DNA of 5,410 nucleotides from M0108 sp049654905. Lineage in GTDB: Bacteria > Pseudomonadota > Gammaproteobacteria > Chromatiales > Chromatiaceae. A program made the position numbers and the translations under genes. The stretch spans positions 1-5,410 of the forward strand of contig JBASIS010000174.1 in the NCBI GenBank assembly GCA_049654905.1. Direction: 5' to 3'. Of the stretch, positions 1 to 4,899 are shown piece by piece. Under the pieces are notes generated by a model. That model saw nothing but the letters and a program-made list of their open reading frames with translations, did no database searches and was not told where the DNA came from. The first letter of the stretch is position 1, and every line of letters begins with the position of its first letter.

Positions 1-222
1 GTCTATAATCACCACCTGCCACAGCGGGCCCTGGGTCATGTTTGCCCCGTGGAAGCCCTGGAACAGTGGCGGGTCAAGCAGCCTGAGCTATTCGTTTCGG
101 AGATTAATAATCTCCCGGGGCTTGACAAATATTCTCTACCCCATTCCGCCCGCAGTTCCTTTGGGTATATCCCAGAGATTTCGCCAGGGTGGCCGCTGAA
201 GGGGGCGGCGGCGCTGACCTGA
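1..222 (+). CDS. IS transposase, C-terminal fragment (integrase-core type)
   Basis: Open reading frame 1 enters from the left edge and ends at TGA 220-222, giving 73 visible residues. The start and the catalytic DDE core lie outside the window. The visible part begins VYNHHLPQRALGH and continues with a PVEALEQW stretch and KQPELF, ending a recognisable block near PGLDK (about residue 43). This Y-N-x-x-x-P-Q-x-A-L-G pattern followed by a P-x-x-A-L-x-x-W segment is the usual C-terminal end of rve-type integrase-core transposases (IS3/IS481-like); I cannot fix the family from so little. Such proteins commonly stop close to the PGxD block. Here about 30 further residues, rich in Pro, Ser and Gly, follow before the stop and look unlike a conserved domain, so the natural stop may have been lost. 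It converges on the membrane-protein gene ending at 286. Fairly sure of transposase, unsure of family or intactness. Confidence 0.72.
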   Translation, partial: VYNHHLPQRALGHVCPVEALEQWRVKQPELFVSEINNLPGLDKYSLPHSARSSFGYIPEISPGWPLKGAAALT

Positions 223-232
223 GCGTTCACCC

Positions 233-271
233 ATCTCCCCGGCCCTCCCCCGCGAGGGGGGGGAGGGAGAT
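233..271. repeat. C-run/G-run intergenic hairpin repeat
   Basis: Two nested inverted repeats are visible: ATCTCCC at 233-239 pairs with GGGAGAT at 265-271, and alternatively CCCTCCCCC at 243-251 pairs with GGGGGAGGG at 259-267. The plus strand translates to HPSPRPSPARGG, a tell-tale of a dispersed hairpin repeat common between genes in GC-rich gammaproteobacteria (recognition from memory, not a search). It lies between two convergent stops (222 and 286), so it could act as a bidirectional transcription terminator. A short TTT follows the plus-strand arm, but no long U-tract exists on either strand. Confidence 0.6.
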
Positions 272-285
272 TTCAAAACAACCCC

Positions 286-1377
286 TTATCGATCAGACGC
301 CCTCTGGCGGGCGGGGCTTGGCGGCTTGCCACGGGCGGCGGAGATTATTGCCCCCAAGGCGGCGGGGGCGAAGGTGAGGCTGACGGCGACGAGGGGCGCA
401 AAGATGATGCCCCAATAGTCGTTGTTGCTCCGGCCGATAAGGAGAAAGGCGAGGCTATAGCCCCATACCGTCAGCATGAGCCGCTGGCCCAGGGGATCGC
501 GGCGGGCGGCGGAGCCGATGAGCGCCAGGGGCAACCAAAGGGGGGTCAGCCAACCATTCGTGGCAGCGATGAGAACATTCCACTGGCTAGAGGCGAGCAC
601 AAAGGTCCAACCGCCCAGGGCGAGCCACCCCCCGCCGGGGCGGGCTTCGGGAGCCATCTGTGCCGTTACGGCCCAGCCATGCAGGGCCAGGGCGATGGCG
701 AAGGCGAGGATGCTCGCCCCCCACCAGGCGGCTTCGCGCCGGCAGCCTTCCAGCAAGGCGCAGACCGCCATCACCAGCATGAAGGGCAGGGCCATTTCCC
801 GAAAGGCCAGGGCGGCCAGACCACAGAGGACGCTGAGTCGCCAGGCACGCTGCTGGAGCGGCAGGGCCAGCGCCATCAGGGTCGCGGCCCAGGCCTCGTG
901 CATGTAGAGGGTCGGGAGCGGAAAGACCAGCACCAGGCTGGAATAGAGCAGCATCACCCCGGACACTACCCCGACCCGGCTTAGTCTAGCCGCCATCAGG
1001 GCCTGAATCCAGGCCAGCATGGCCAAAATGGCCAGCAGGCGCAGCAGATTGGCCGCCCAGGCCTCGCCCAGACCGCTGATGATCCAGGCGGCGGTGGGCA
1101 AGCGCCAGGTCAGAAAAGGCTGGGTGGGATAACCCCGCTGGTGCTGTTCATCGCCATTGGCGGCGTAAAAGCTCTCGCCCGCCTGCATGCGTTTGACGAC
1201 CGCGCGGTAGAGGGCGACATCCCCCTTATCGGCGGCGAAGTTATCGGACTGGCGGGTCTCGTCGGTCGGGGGCGGCACATCGAGCCATAGGCCATAAGCC
1301 ATGAGGAGCGCCAGGGCGACCAGCAGGAGGCGAGCGGCCCGGGGCGTCCAGGCGGCGAAGCCGGGGATGGCGCTCAA
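286..1377 (-). CDS. polytopic integral membrane protein, GT-C/DUF2029-like
   Basis: The protein has 363 residues from the chosen TTG start at 1377 down to TAA at 286-288. About eight to ten hydrophobic segments are visible, for example around residues 16-32, 93-130, 136-155, 163-175, 181-208, 219-237, 256-290 and 299-345. After the first segment comes a hydrophilic loop holding DKGDVALYRAVVKRM (50-64), AGESFYAA and RGYPTQPFLTW. An acidic loop after the first helix, then a D-x-x-x-Y-x-A-x-x-x-x-x-x-G-x-x-x-Y pattern, then a later FREMALP (192-198), resembles polyprenyl-phosphate-sugar-dependent GT-C glycosyltransferases and DUF2029-type proteins. That is inference from pattern only, and the substrate is unknown. 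The frame stays open upstream to an ATG at 1611, but that part overlaps the lipoprotein gene out of frame and lacks a membrane-protein character. The TTG has GGAGG eight bases upstream and lies 19 bases after the lipoprotein stop, so the two genes are probably cotranscribed. A GTG at 1416 is a weaker alternative. Confidence 0.7.
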   Translation of the reverse strand: MSAIPGFAAWTPRAARLLLVALALLMAYGLWLDVPPPTDETRQSDNFAADKGDVALYRAVVKRMQAGESFYAANGDEQHQRGYPTQPFLTWRLPTAAWIISGLGEAWAANLLRLLAILAMLAWIQALMAARLSRVGVVSGVMLLYSSLVLVFPLPTLYMHEAWAATLMALALPLQQRAWRLSVLCGLAALAFREMALPFMLVMAVCALLEGCRREAAWWGASILAFAIALALHGWAVTAQMAPEARPGGGWLALGGWTFVLASSQWNVLIAATNGWLTPLWLPLALIGSAARRDPLGQRLMLTVWGYSLAFLLIGRSNNDYWGIIFAPLVAVSLTFAPAALGAIISAARGKPPSPARQRASDR

Positions 1378-1385
1378 CCAGTGGC

Positions 1386-1390
1386 CCTCC
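1386..1390 (-). promoter_or_regulatory. Ribosome binding site deciding a TTG start
   Basis: On the minus strand GGAGG (plus-strand cctcc) is followed by an eight-base spacer and then TTG at 1377-1375. No comparable site precedes the in-frame ATG at 1461 or 1611. This supports the shorter membrane protein and removes a long out-of-frame overlap with the lipoprotein gene. Confidence 0.6.
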
Positions 1391-1396
1391 GCCGGG

Positions 1397-1660
1397 CTAT
1401 TTGCCCCGTGCCACACAGGCCTGATCGCACAGTTCCCGGCTGGTAAAGCGCACTGGGCCATGGCAGGGACCGTAGCTAAAAGCGCGACAGGTGTCGCTGG
1501 GGTAATCGTAGTAATAGCCTGGGGTTCGGCCCGTGCATTTCCCGGCTTTGGGGGTATCGAGGCAGAACACCGGGAGGTGGTTAGTGTCAACCTTGGGGGT
1601 CGCGCAGCCAACCAGCAGGACTAGGGACATAAGGGGCAAACAGAGAGGGATCAATCGCAT
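1397..1660 (-). CDS. Kunitz/BPTI-domain lipoprotein
   Basis: The 87-residue protein starts at ATG 1660-1658. It opens with MRLIPLCLPLMSLVLLVGC, a lipoprotein signal peptide with lipobox LVGC; Cys19 would be the lipidated first residue. The next residue is Ala, not Asp, which in the Lol system favours the outer membrane. After a short linker (20-32) comes one Kunitz-type domain, residues 33-82. Its six cysteines, C33, C42, C58, C66, C78 and C82, are spaced 9-16-8-12-4, against 9-16-8-13-4 in bovine BPTI. The family's YYYD (49-52) and FSYGPC (61-66) blocks are present. In BPTI the residue after the second Cys is the P1 Lys that enters the protease; here it is Thr43, so trypsin-like inhibition is not expected. 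The Asn of the family's NNF motif is missing, and that loop is one residue shorter. The frame is open further upstream, but the signal peptide fixes this start. No strong ribosome binding site is seen. The job is unknown: protease inhibitor or disulfide-stabilised binding module. Confidence 0.85.
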   Translation of the reverse strand: MRLIPLCLPLMSLVLLVGCATPKVDTNHLPVFCLDTPKAGKCTGRTPGYYYDYPSDTCRAFSYGPCHGPVRFTSRELCDQACVARGK

Positions 1661-1769
1661 GGCATTTCCGGGCGCGTCACCCGCCCGACGGGGCGGCGCG
1701 AAAGGCACGCATGGTACGTCCCGACGCCCGGTTCCGCTACTTGATTCATAATGGTTATCCCTTAGCGCC
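1661..1769. other. Divergent intergenic region
   Basis: This 109-base spacer separates the minus-strand lipoprotein gene from the plus-strand phosphodiesterase gene, so it should carry the promoters of both. It becomes AT-richer near 1741-1760, where cataat at 1747-1752 could be a -10 element for the plus strand, but no matching -35 hexamer is visible. No convincing promoter, operator or hairpin is called. Confidence 0.4.
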
Positions 1770-2963
1770 ATGGACACCACCCTTATGCTCCTCTCCGACA
1801 CCGGCCTGCCGATGCCCGATTATGGCGGCGGTAGCATCGTCAACCTCATGGCCTCGCTGATTCGGGCCCAAGGGGGAGCGGCGGATTACCCCAACCTCCG
1901 GCTGCTACCACCCGAGGCGATCCAGGGCCATACCAACGTCCTGTTGTTGGTGATCGACGGCCTGGGAGCGAACTGGCTGGCGGAGCACTCGCCGACGGGC
2001 ATTCTGAGTCGCCACCAGCTCGGGACCATCACCTCGGTCTTCCCCACCACCACCGCCTCCGCCATCACCACCTTTCTGACCGGTGACGCGCCCCAGCAGC
2101 ACGGTATCACCGGCTGGTTCACCTACTTCCGGGAGCTCGGCTGCGTCATGAGCGTACTGCCCGGGCACCCGCGTTATGGGGGCGTAGGCTACCGGCAGGC
2201 GGGGGTTGACCTGGCGTCGCTCTTGGGGCGTGGCTCCCTGGCCAGCCGGATCCGCACCCGCGCCTTTTTTCTCACCCCGGCCAAGATCGCCCATTCGGAC
2301 TTCAATCGGGCCCACCTGGGACCGGCCCAGGCACGCCCCTTCACGGACCTGCGGGATATGTTCCGCCAGGCCGGTCGCATCCTGCGCGCGGATGCGGCGC
2401 CCAAGTACCTCTATTGTTATTGGCCGGGCCTGGATAGCCGGGGTCACGAGGCCGGCATGGCCAGCCCTCAGGCGGCGCGCCACCTGGCAGCCATCGAGCA
2501 GGCCCTTACCGACTTCCTGGTCGCCAGCGCCGGCACCAACACCCTGGTGCTGGTGACGGCGGATCATGGCCTGATCGACACCGCACCCGCGGACCGCCTC
2601 GACCTGGCGGATCACCCGGAGCTGGCGGCCTGCCTGTCCCTCCCCCTCTGCGGCGAACCCCGCGCCGCCTTCTGCTACCTGCGTCCGCGGCGCGTCCAGG
2701 CCTTCGAAGACTATTGCCAGCACGTCCTGGACGGCCAGGCCGTGCCGAGACCCAGCGAGGAGCTGTTCCAGCTTGGGCTGTTTGGCTGGGGCGAGCCTCA
2801 TCCCCGATTAGAGGAGCGGATAGGCGACTACAGCTTGCTGATGACGGGCCGGAGTGTCATTCGTGACCACTTGCCCAGCGAGAAGCACTTTGTCCAGATC
2901 GGCGTCCATGGCGGGCTGAGCGAGACGGAGTTGTTGGTTCCCCTCTGCCGTCTCGGGACCTGA
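1770..2963 (+). CDS. Type I phosphodiesterase/nucleotide pyrophosphatase family protein
   Basis: The 397-residue protein belongs to the alkaline phosphatase superfamily, phosphodiest/NPP branch. These enzymes use two metal ions, usually zinc, to hydrolyse phosphomono- or diesters, with a Thr nucleophile. All expected metal-site elements can be read in order: Asp63 in VIDGLGANW; the nucleophile Thr within FPTTTAS (91-97), followed by FLTGDAPQQHGI; Asp222 and His226 in GLDSRGHEAG; Asp265 and His266 in TADHG; and His380 in GVHGGLSETE. The enzyme is therefore probably active. There is no signal peptide or membrane segment, which suggests a cytoplasmic enzyme, unlike many secreted NPPs. The start is uncertain: ATG 1770 has no clear ribosome binding site, an in-frame stop lies at 1749, and ATGs at 1785 and 1812 are alternatives. 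The conserved-looking PDYGGGSIVNLMASL begins at residue 16. The gene is transcribed away from the lipoprotein gene. The substrate cannot be inferred. Confidence 0.88.
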   Translation: MDTTLMLLSDTGLPMPDYGGGSIVNLMASLIRAQGGAADYPNLRLLPPEAIQGHTNVLLLVIDGLGANWLAEHSPTGILSRHQLGTITSVFPTTTASAITTFLTGDAPQQHGITGWFTYFRELGCVMSVLPGHPRYGGVGYRQAGVDLASLLGRGSLASRIRTRAFFLTPAKIAHSDFNRAHLGPAQARPFTDLRDMFRQAGRILRADAAPKYLYCYWPGLDSRGHEAGMASPQAARHLAAIEQALTDFLVASAGTNTLVLVTADHGLIDTAPADRLDLADHPELAACLSLPLCGEPRAAFCYLRPRRVQAFEDYCQHVLDGQAVPRPSEELFQLGLFGWGEPHPRLEERIGDYSLLMTGRSVIRDHLPSEKHFVQIGVHGGLSETELLVPLCRLGT

Positions 2964-3020
2964 GGGCCGAGGGGTTAACCTGGCGACAGTGGCAAATACC
3001 CCATCGCACGACCAAGAATC

Positions 3021-3040
3021 GTCACGACTGGTCACTTTTG
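3021..3040 (+). repeat. GTCAC direct repeat, one helical turn apart
   Basis: Two copies of GTCAC begin at 3021 and 3031, exactly ten bases apart, so both lie on the same face of the helix. They sit 16 bases before the possible -10 hexamer tatgat (3056-3061). Tandem half-sites at this spacing can bind an activator or response regulator. With only five bases per copy, chance is a real alternative. Confidence 0.3.
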
Positions 3041-3094
3041 CTCGCCTATTTGGCGTATGATTATTTACGTTGATCCCCCCAGTATTAACCCCTT

Positions 3095-3111
3095 CCTGGT
3101 AGGCGACCAGG
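3095..3111. repeat. Small inverted repeat CCTGGT-N5-ACCAGG
   Basis: A perfect 6-bp stem (3095-3100 with 3106-3111) encloses the five-base loop aggcg. It is followed by tgttatta, not a true T-run, so it is at most a weak terminator for the phosphodiesterase gene or an operator for flp. Confidence 0.35.
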
Positions 3112-3168
3112 TGTTATTAGTGGCGCAGATTTGCGAAGGTCCGGCTAGGGTGGGGTCCAGGAAGCGGT

Positions 3169-3190
3169 GGTTGTTGCATCTATAACAACC
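3169..3190. repeat. Inverted repeat GGTTGTT-N8-AACAACC before flp
   Basis: A perfect 7-bp inverted repeat encloses an AT-rich eight-base loop (gcatctat) 29 bases before the flp start codon. The centre and right arm contain tataac (3181-3186), a fair -10 hexamer without a recognisable -35. It could be an operator overlapping the flp promoter, or an RNA hairpin in the flp 5' leader. Confidence 0.4.
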
Positions 3191-3219
3191 GACTCTCAAC
3201 TCAACCGAGGTTAACAATC

Positions 3220-3396
3220 ATGAAAAGCTTTTTCTTGAAACTCTGGAAGGATGATGACGGCGCCGAGATGGTGGAATGGGCCATTGTCGTTGGCCTCGTC
3301 GTGCTGGCCGCCATCGGTGGCTATGCCCTCTTGGGATCGAGCGTGTCCACTGCTACGAATAGAATCGCCAGCTCGCTCGACGCGGCGGTCAAGTAG
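3220..3396 (+). CDS. flp: Flp/Fap-type pilin subunit
   Basis: This 58-residue prepilin is the structural subunit of the Tad pilus. It has a short charged leader, MKSFFLKLWKDDDG, then AEMVEWAIVVGLVVL and further hydrophobic residues (15-39), then a short polar tail ending AAVK. Flp leaders are cleaved after the Gly and have Glu at +5 of the mature protein followed by Tyr. Cleavage after Gly14 here puts Glu19 at +5 and Trp20 at +6, so the Glu-Tyr signature is Glu-Trp. The length is typical of the family, whose members often have 50-75 residues. GAGG at 3207-3210, nine bases before ATG, is an adequate ribosome binding site. The gene is first in the visible Tad cluster, is followed after 18 bases by an intrinsic terminator, and then by the peptidase expected to process it. 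Confidence 0.9.
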   Translation: MKSFFLKLWKDDDGAEMVEWAIVVGLVVLAAIGGYALLGSSVSTATNRIASSLDAAVK

Positions 3397-3414
3397 GCAC
3401 TTTGTTCTACCTTG

Positions 3415-3452
3415 AGCCGGATGCATCCTGACATGCCTCCGGCTTTTTCTTT
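3415..3452 (+). terminator. Intrinsic terminator/attenuator after flp
   Basis: AGCCGGA (3415-3421) pairs with TCCGGCT (3438-3444). Inside, after one T/C mismatch, GCAT (3423-3426) pairs with ATGC (3433-3436) around a six-base loop. TTTTCTTT (3445-3452) follows at once. A GC-rich stem with a U-rich tail is a classic Rho-independent terminator, 18 bases after the flp stop. It overlaps the likely start of the prepilin peptidase gene: the ATGs at 3421 and 3433 are both in the stem. Partial read-through would give much pilin and little peptidase. Confidence 0.82.
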
Positions 3453-3990
3453 GCCTGACGGCATCCCCCTCTCCCTTGTCATCCTGGCGACCCTCGTTCT
3501 GGTCGCCTCCCTCCTGGATCTCATCTGGCGGCGCATCCCCAACTGGCTTACGGTGAGCGGCGCTCTGATCGGCGTGGTGCTGGGGTTTTGGCAGGGCGGA
3601 ATCTCCGGGCTGGGCACCAGTATCCTGGGTCTGCTCCTGGGATTCGCGCTCCTGCTTCCGGGCTACCTGCTCCGCATGACCGGCGGCGGGGACCTCAAGC
3701 TCATGGCCGCCGTGGGTAGTCTGCTGGGGCCGCGACTGATCCTCTACGCCTTTCTCCTCTATATTCTCGCGGGCCTGGCCTGGGCCCTGATCTACGGTCT
3801 CTATGCCTGGGCCGCCCAGGGCGCGGAACCACCCCTGGGCCGTTACTGGGCCATGCTCCGCACCCTGCTGCGCACGGGCCGGGTCGCCTATGTCCGGCCC
3901 AAGCCCAGCGAGGCCATGGGCCGACGCCTGCCCATGGCCCCCGCCATCGCCTTTGGCGCCCTGGCCGCCCCCCTCCTCTTTCCCACTTGA
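3421..3990 (+). CDS. cpaA: Prepilin peptidase of the Tad pilus (A24 family, CpaA/TadV)
   Basis: With ATG 3421 as start the protein has 189 residues. It is an integral-membrane aspartic peptidase that removes the leader of Flp prepilin at the inner membrane. Both catalytic Asp motifs are present: Asp33 in LLDLIWRRIPNWLT, and Asp91 in TGGGDLKL, the GxGD signature. Hydrophobic segments surround them (about 18-35, 47-56, 66-84, 103-128, and one at the C-terminus near 173-187). A positively charged stretch, RTLLRTGRVAYVRPKPSEA, precedes the last segment, as is common in CpaA proteins. The N-terminal cytoplasmic domain of PilD-type enzymes is absent, as expected for the Tad form. The start is uncertain: TTG 3412, ATG 3421, ATG 3433 and TTG 3451 are in frame, none has a good ribosome binding site, and the first three lie in or beside the terminator hairpin. 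Confidence 0.88.
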   Translation: MHPDMPPAFSLPDGIPLSLVILATLVLVASLLDLIWRRIPNWLTVSGALIGVVLGFWQGGISGLGTSILGLLLGFALLLPGYLLRMTGGGDLKLMAAVGSLLGPRLILYAFLLYILAGLAWALIYGLYAWAAQGAEPPLGRYWAMLRTLLRTGRVAYVRPKPSEAMGRRLPMAPAIAFGALAAPLLFPT

Positions 3991-4089
3991 GACCCGCCCG
4001 CCTCATGGCGGAAACCTGAGCCTTAGGCTAAACTCGCTGCTCTTTTCAACCCGCTTGGCATGGGTGGTCACTTTCCGCGGCAGGTTGCT
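3991..4089. other. Spacer between cpaA and cpaB
   Basis: This 99-base gap holds a small hairpin, CCGCC-tcat-GGCGG at 3998-4011, without a following T-run, and an 11-base odd palindrome at 4019-4029. TGGTCACTTT at 4065-4074 repeats a 10-mer found at 3029-3038 upstream of flp. The gap is long enough for a separate promoter, but none can be called. Confidence 0.35.
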
Positions 4090-4899
4090 ATGAGATTCAA
4101 AAATCTGCTCACCCTCCTGATTGCCCTGGCGCTGGCGGCCATCGTCGCCTGGATGGGTAATACCTGGATTGAAAGCCGGATTGGCCAGAGCGCGGCAGTG
4201 CCCGAGCCGACCGCGGCCTTGACGGAGGTCGTGGTGGCCGCCGCGGATATTCCCTTCAACACCCCTATCACCCCCGCCCAGGTCCGCCTGGAAAGCCGAC
4301 CGCGCGCCCAAGTACCGGAAACCCATATCGCGTCCCTGGATGATCTGATTGGCAAGCGACTGCGGGAGCCGGCCTATACCGGGGAAATCATCGTGAACAA
4401 GCGGCTGCTGGATGACACCGCCGGGAGCATGCTCGCCAACTCCCTCACCCCGGGCAAACGGGCCTTTACCCTGCGCATCGATGAAATCAGCGGCCATGCC
4501 GGGTTCCTGTTACCGGGCAGCCATGTGGACATCATCAGTCTGAAGAATGGCCAGCGGGCCCAGACGGTTCTGAAAAACATCAAGGTCATCGCCGTGGGGC
4601 AAAACCTGAGCGTCGAGGGTAACAATGTGAAGGCGGCGACCGTGACCCTGGAAGTGGACCCTCGGCAAGCGGAAACCCTGGCGGAGGTCTCCGAGTCGGG
4701 CAGCGTGCGCCTGGTCCTGCGCCAACGGAACGATGACAGCAATCTGGAACCCGATCAGCCCGCCCCGGCCCCGGTGGCGGAGGGGCCTCTGGCCTATCCC
4801 GTCATCGTTATCCGGGGCATCCAAGCCGAGACGGTGACCCTGACCGAGCGAATGGAGCCGAGGACCCCGGCCATGGCGACCCAGGAGACCCCGAGATGA
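4090..4899 (+). CDS. cpaB: Flp pilus assembly protein CpaB/RcpC
   Basis: The 269-residue protein is a periplasmic, membrane-anchored factor of Tad pilus assembly that works with the outer-membrane secretin. An N-terminal hydrophobic segment (residues 5-22, LLTLLIALALAAIVAW) is an uncleaved anchor or signal. Next is a SAF-like domain at about 46-106 (VVVAAADIPFNTPITPAQV, then GKRLREPAYTGEIIV). It is followed by the CpaB/RcpC core at about 115-213, with PGKRAFTLRID, LLPGSHVDIIS and TVTLEVDPRQAETLA. The Pro-rich linker PDQPAPAPVAEGP (221-233) leads to a final IRGIQAETVTL strand-like segment, common at the family's C-terminus. The frame is open to an ATG at 4060, but ATG 4090 has AGG five bases upstream and starts the hydrophobic segment directly, so I chose it. 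The stop overlaps the start of cpaC, indicating translational coupling. Confidence 0.88.
   Translation: MRFKNLLTLLIALALAAIVAWMGNTWIESRIGQSAAVPEPTAALTEVVVAAADIPFNTPITPAQVRLESRPRAQVPETHIASLDDLIGKRLREPAYTGEIIVNKRLLDDTAGSMLANSLTPGKRAFTLRIDEISGHAGFLLPGSHVDIISLKNGQRAQTVLKNIKVIAVGQNLSVEGNNVKAATVTLEVDPRQAETLAEVSESGSVRLVLRQRNDDSNLEPDQPAPAPVAEGPLAYPVIVIRGIQAETVTLTERMEPRTPAMATQETPR
4883..4887 (+). promoter_or_regulatory. Ribosome binding site of cpaC
   Basis: AGGAG lies eight bases before ATG 4896, inside the last codons of cpaB. It favours the start that overlaps the cpaB stop over the in-frame ATG near 4998. Confidence 0.6.

Larger units (their letters stand above)
2964..3219. other. Intergenic region upstream of the Tad locus
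   Basis: This 256-base stretch without a gene must carry the 3' end of the phosphodiesterase transcript and the flp promoter. It is AT-richer than the flanking genes, mainly at 3035-3120 and 3171-3220. It contains a 10-base-period direct repeat (3021-3040), a tatgat hexamer at 3056-3061 that could be a -10 element, and two small inverted repeats (3095-3111 and 3169-3190). GGGGTTAA near 2970 and TTAACCCC near 3085 are also complementary at a distance. No clear -35/-10 pair and no U-tailed terminator were found. Confidence 0.5.

Noticed and set aside
189..377. Short plus-strand frame encoding HPSPRPSPARGG
   Set aside because: The proline/arginine-rich product comes from translating the hairpin repeat and the antisense of the membrane-protein gene; no ribosome binding site or domain.
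476..984. Plus-strand open frames opposite the membrane-protein gene
   Set aside because: The products are Arg/Gly/Gln-rich without domains, while the minus strand gives coherent membrane helices.
1661..1801. N-terminal extension of the Kunitz protein from ATG 1801
   Set aside because: It would bury the lipoprotein signal peptide 47 residues inside the protein and overlap the divergent gene's start.
1905..2801. Long minus-strand open frame inside the phosphodiesterase gene
   Set aside because: It is antisense to a gene with complete catalytic motifs; the product is Gly/Arg/Gln-rich with no recognisable domain, as expected for a shadow in GC-rich DNA.
3121..3134. Possible sigma-54 promoter (TGGCGC...TTTGC) upstream of flp
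   Set aside because: The GG-to-GC spacing is one base shorter than the strict -24/-12 spacing, which sigma-54 tolerates poorly.
4019..4029. AGCCTTAGGCT palindrome after cpaA as a terminator
   Set aside because: There is only a one-base centre, so no stable RNA hairpin, and no T-run follows.
4060..4089. Upstream ATG for cpaB giving ten extra residues
   Set aside because: ATG 4090 has AGG at good spacing and begins right at the hydrophobic N-terminus; the extra residues look non-coding.
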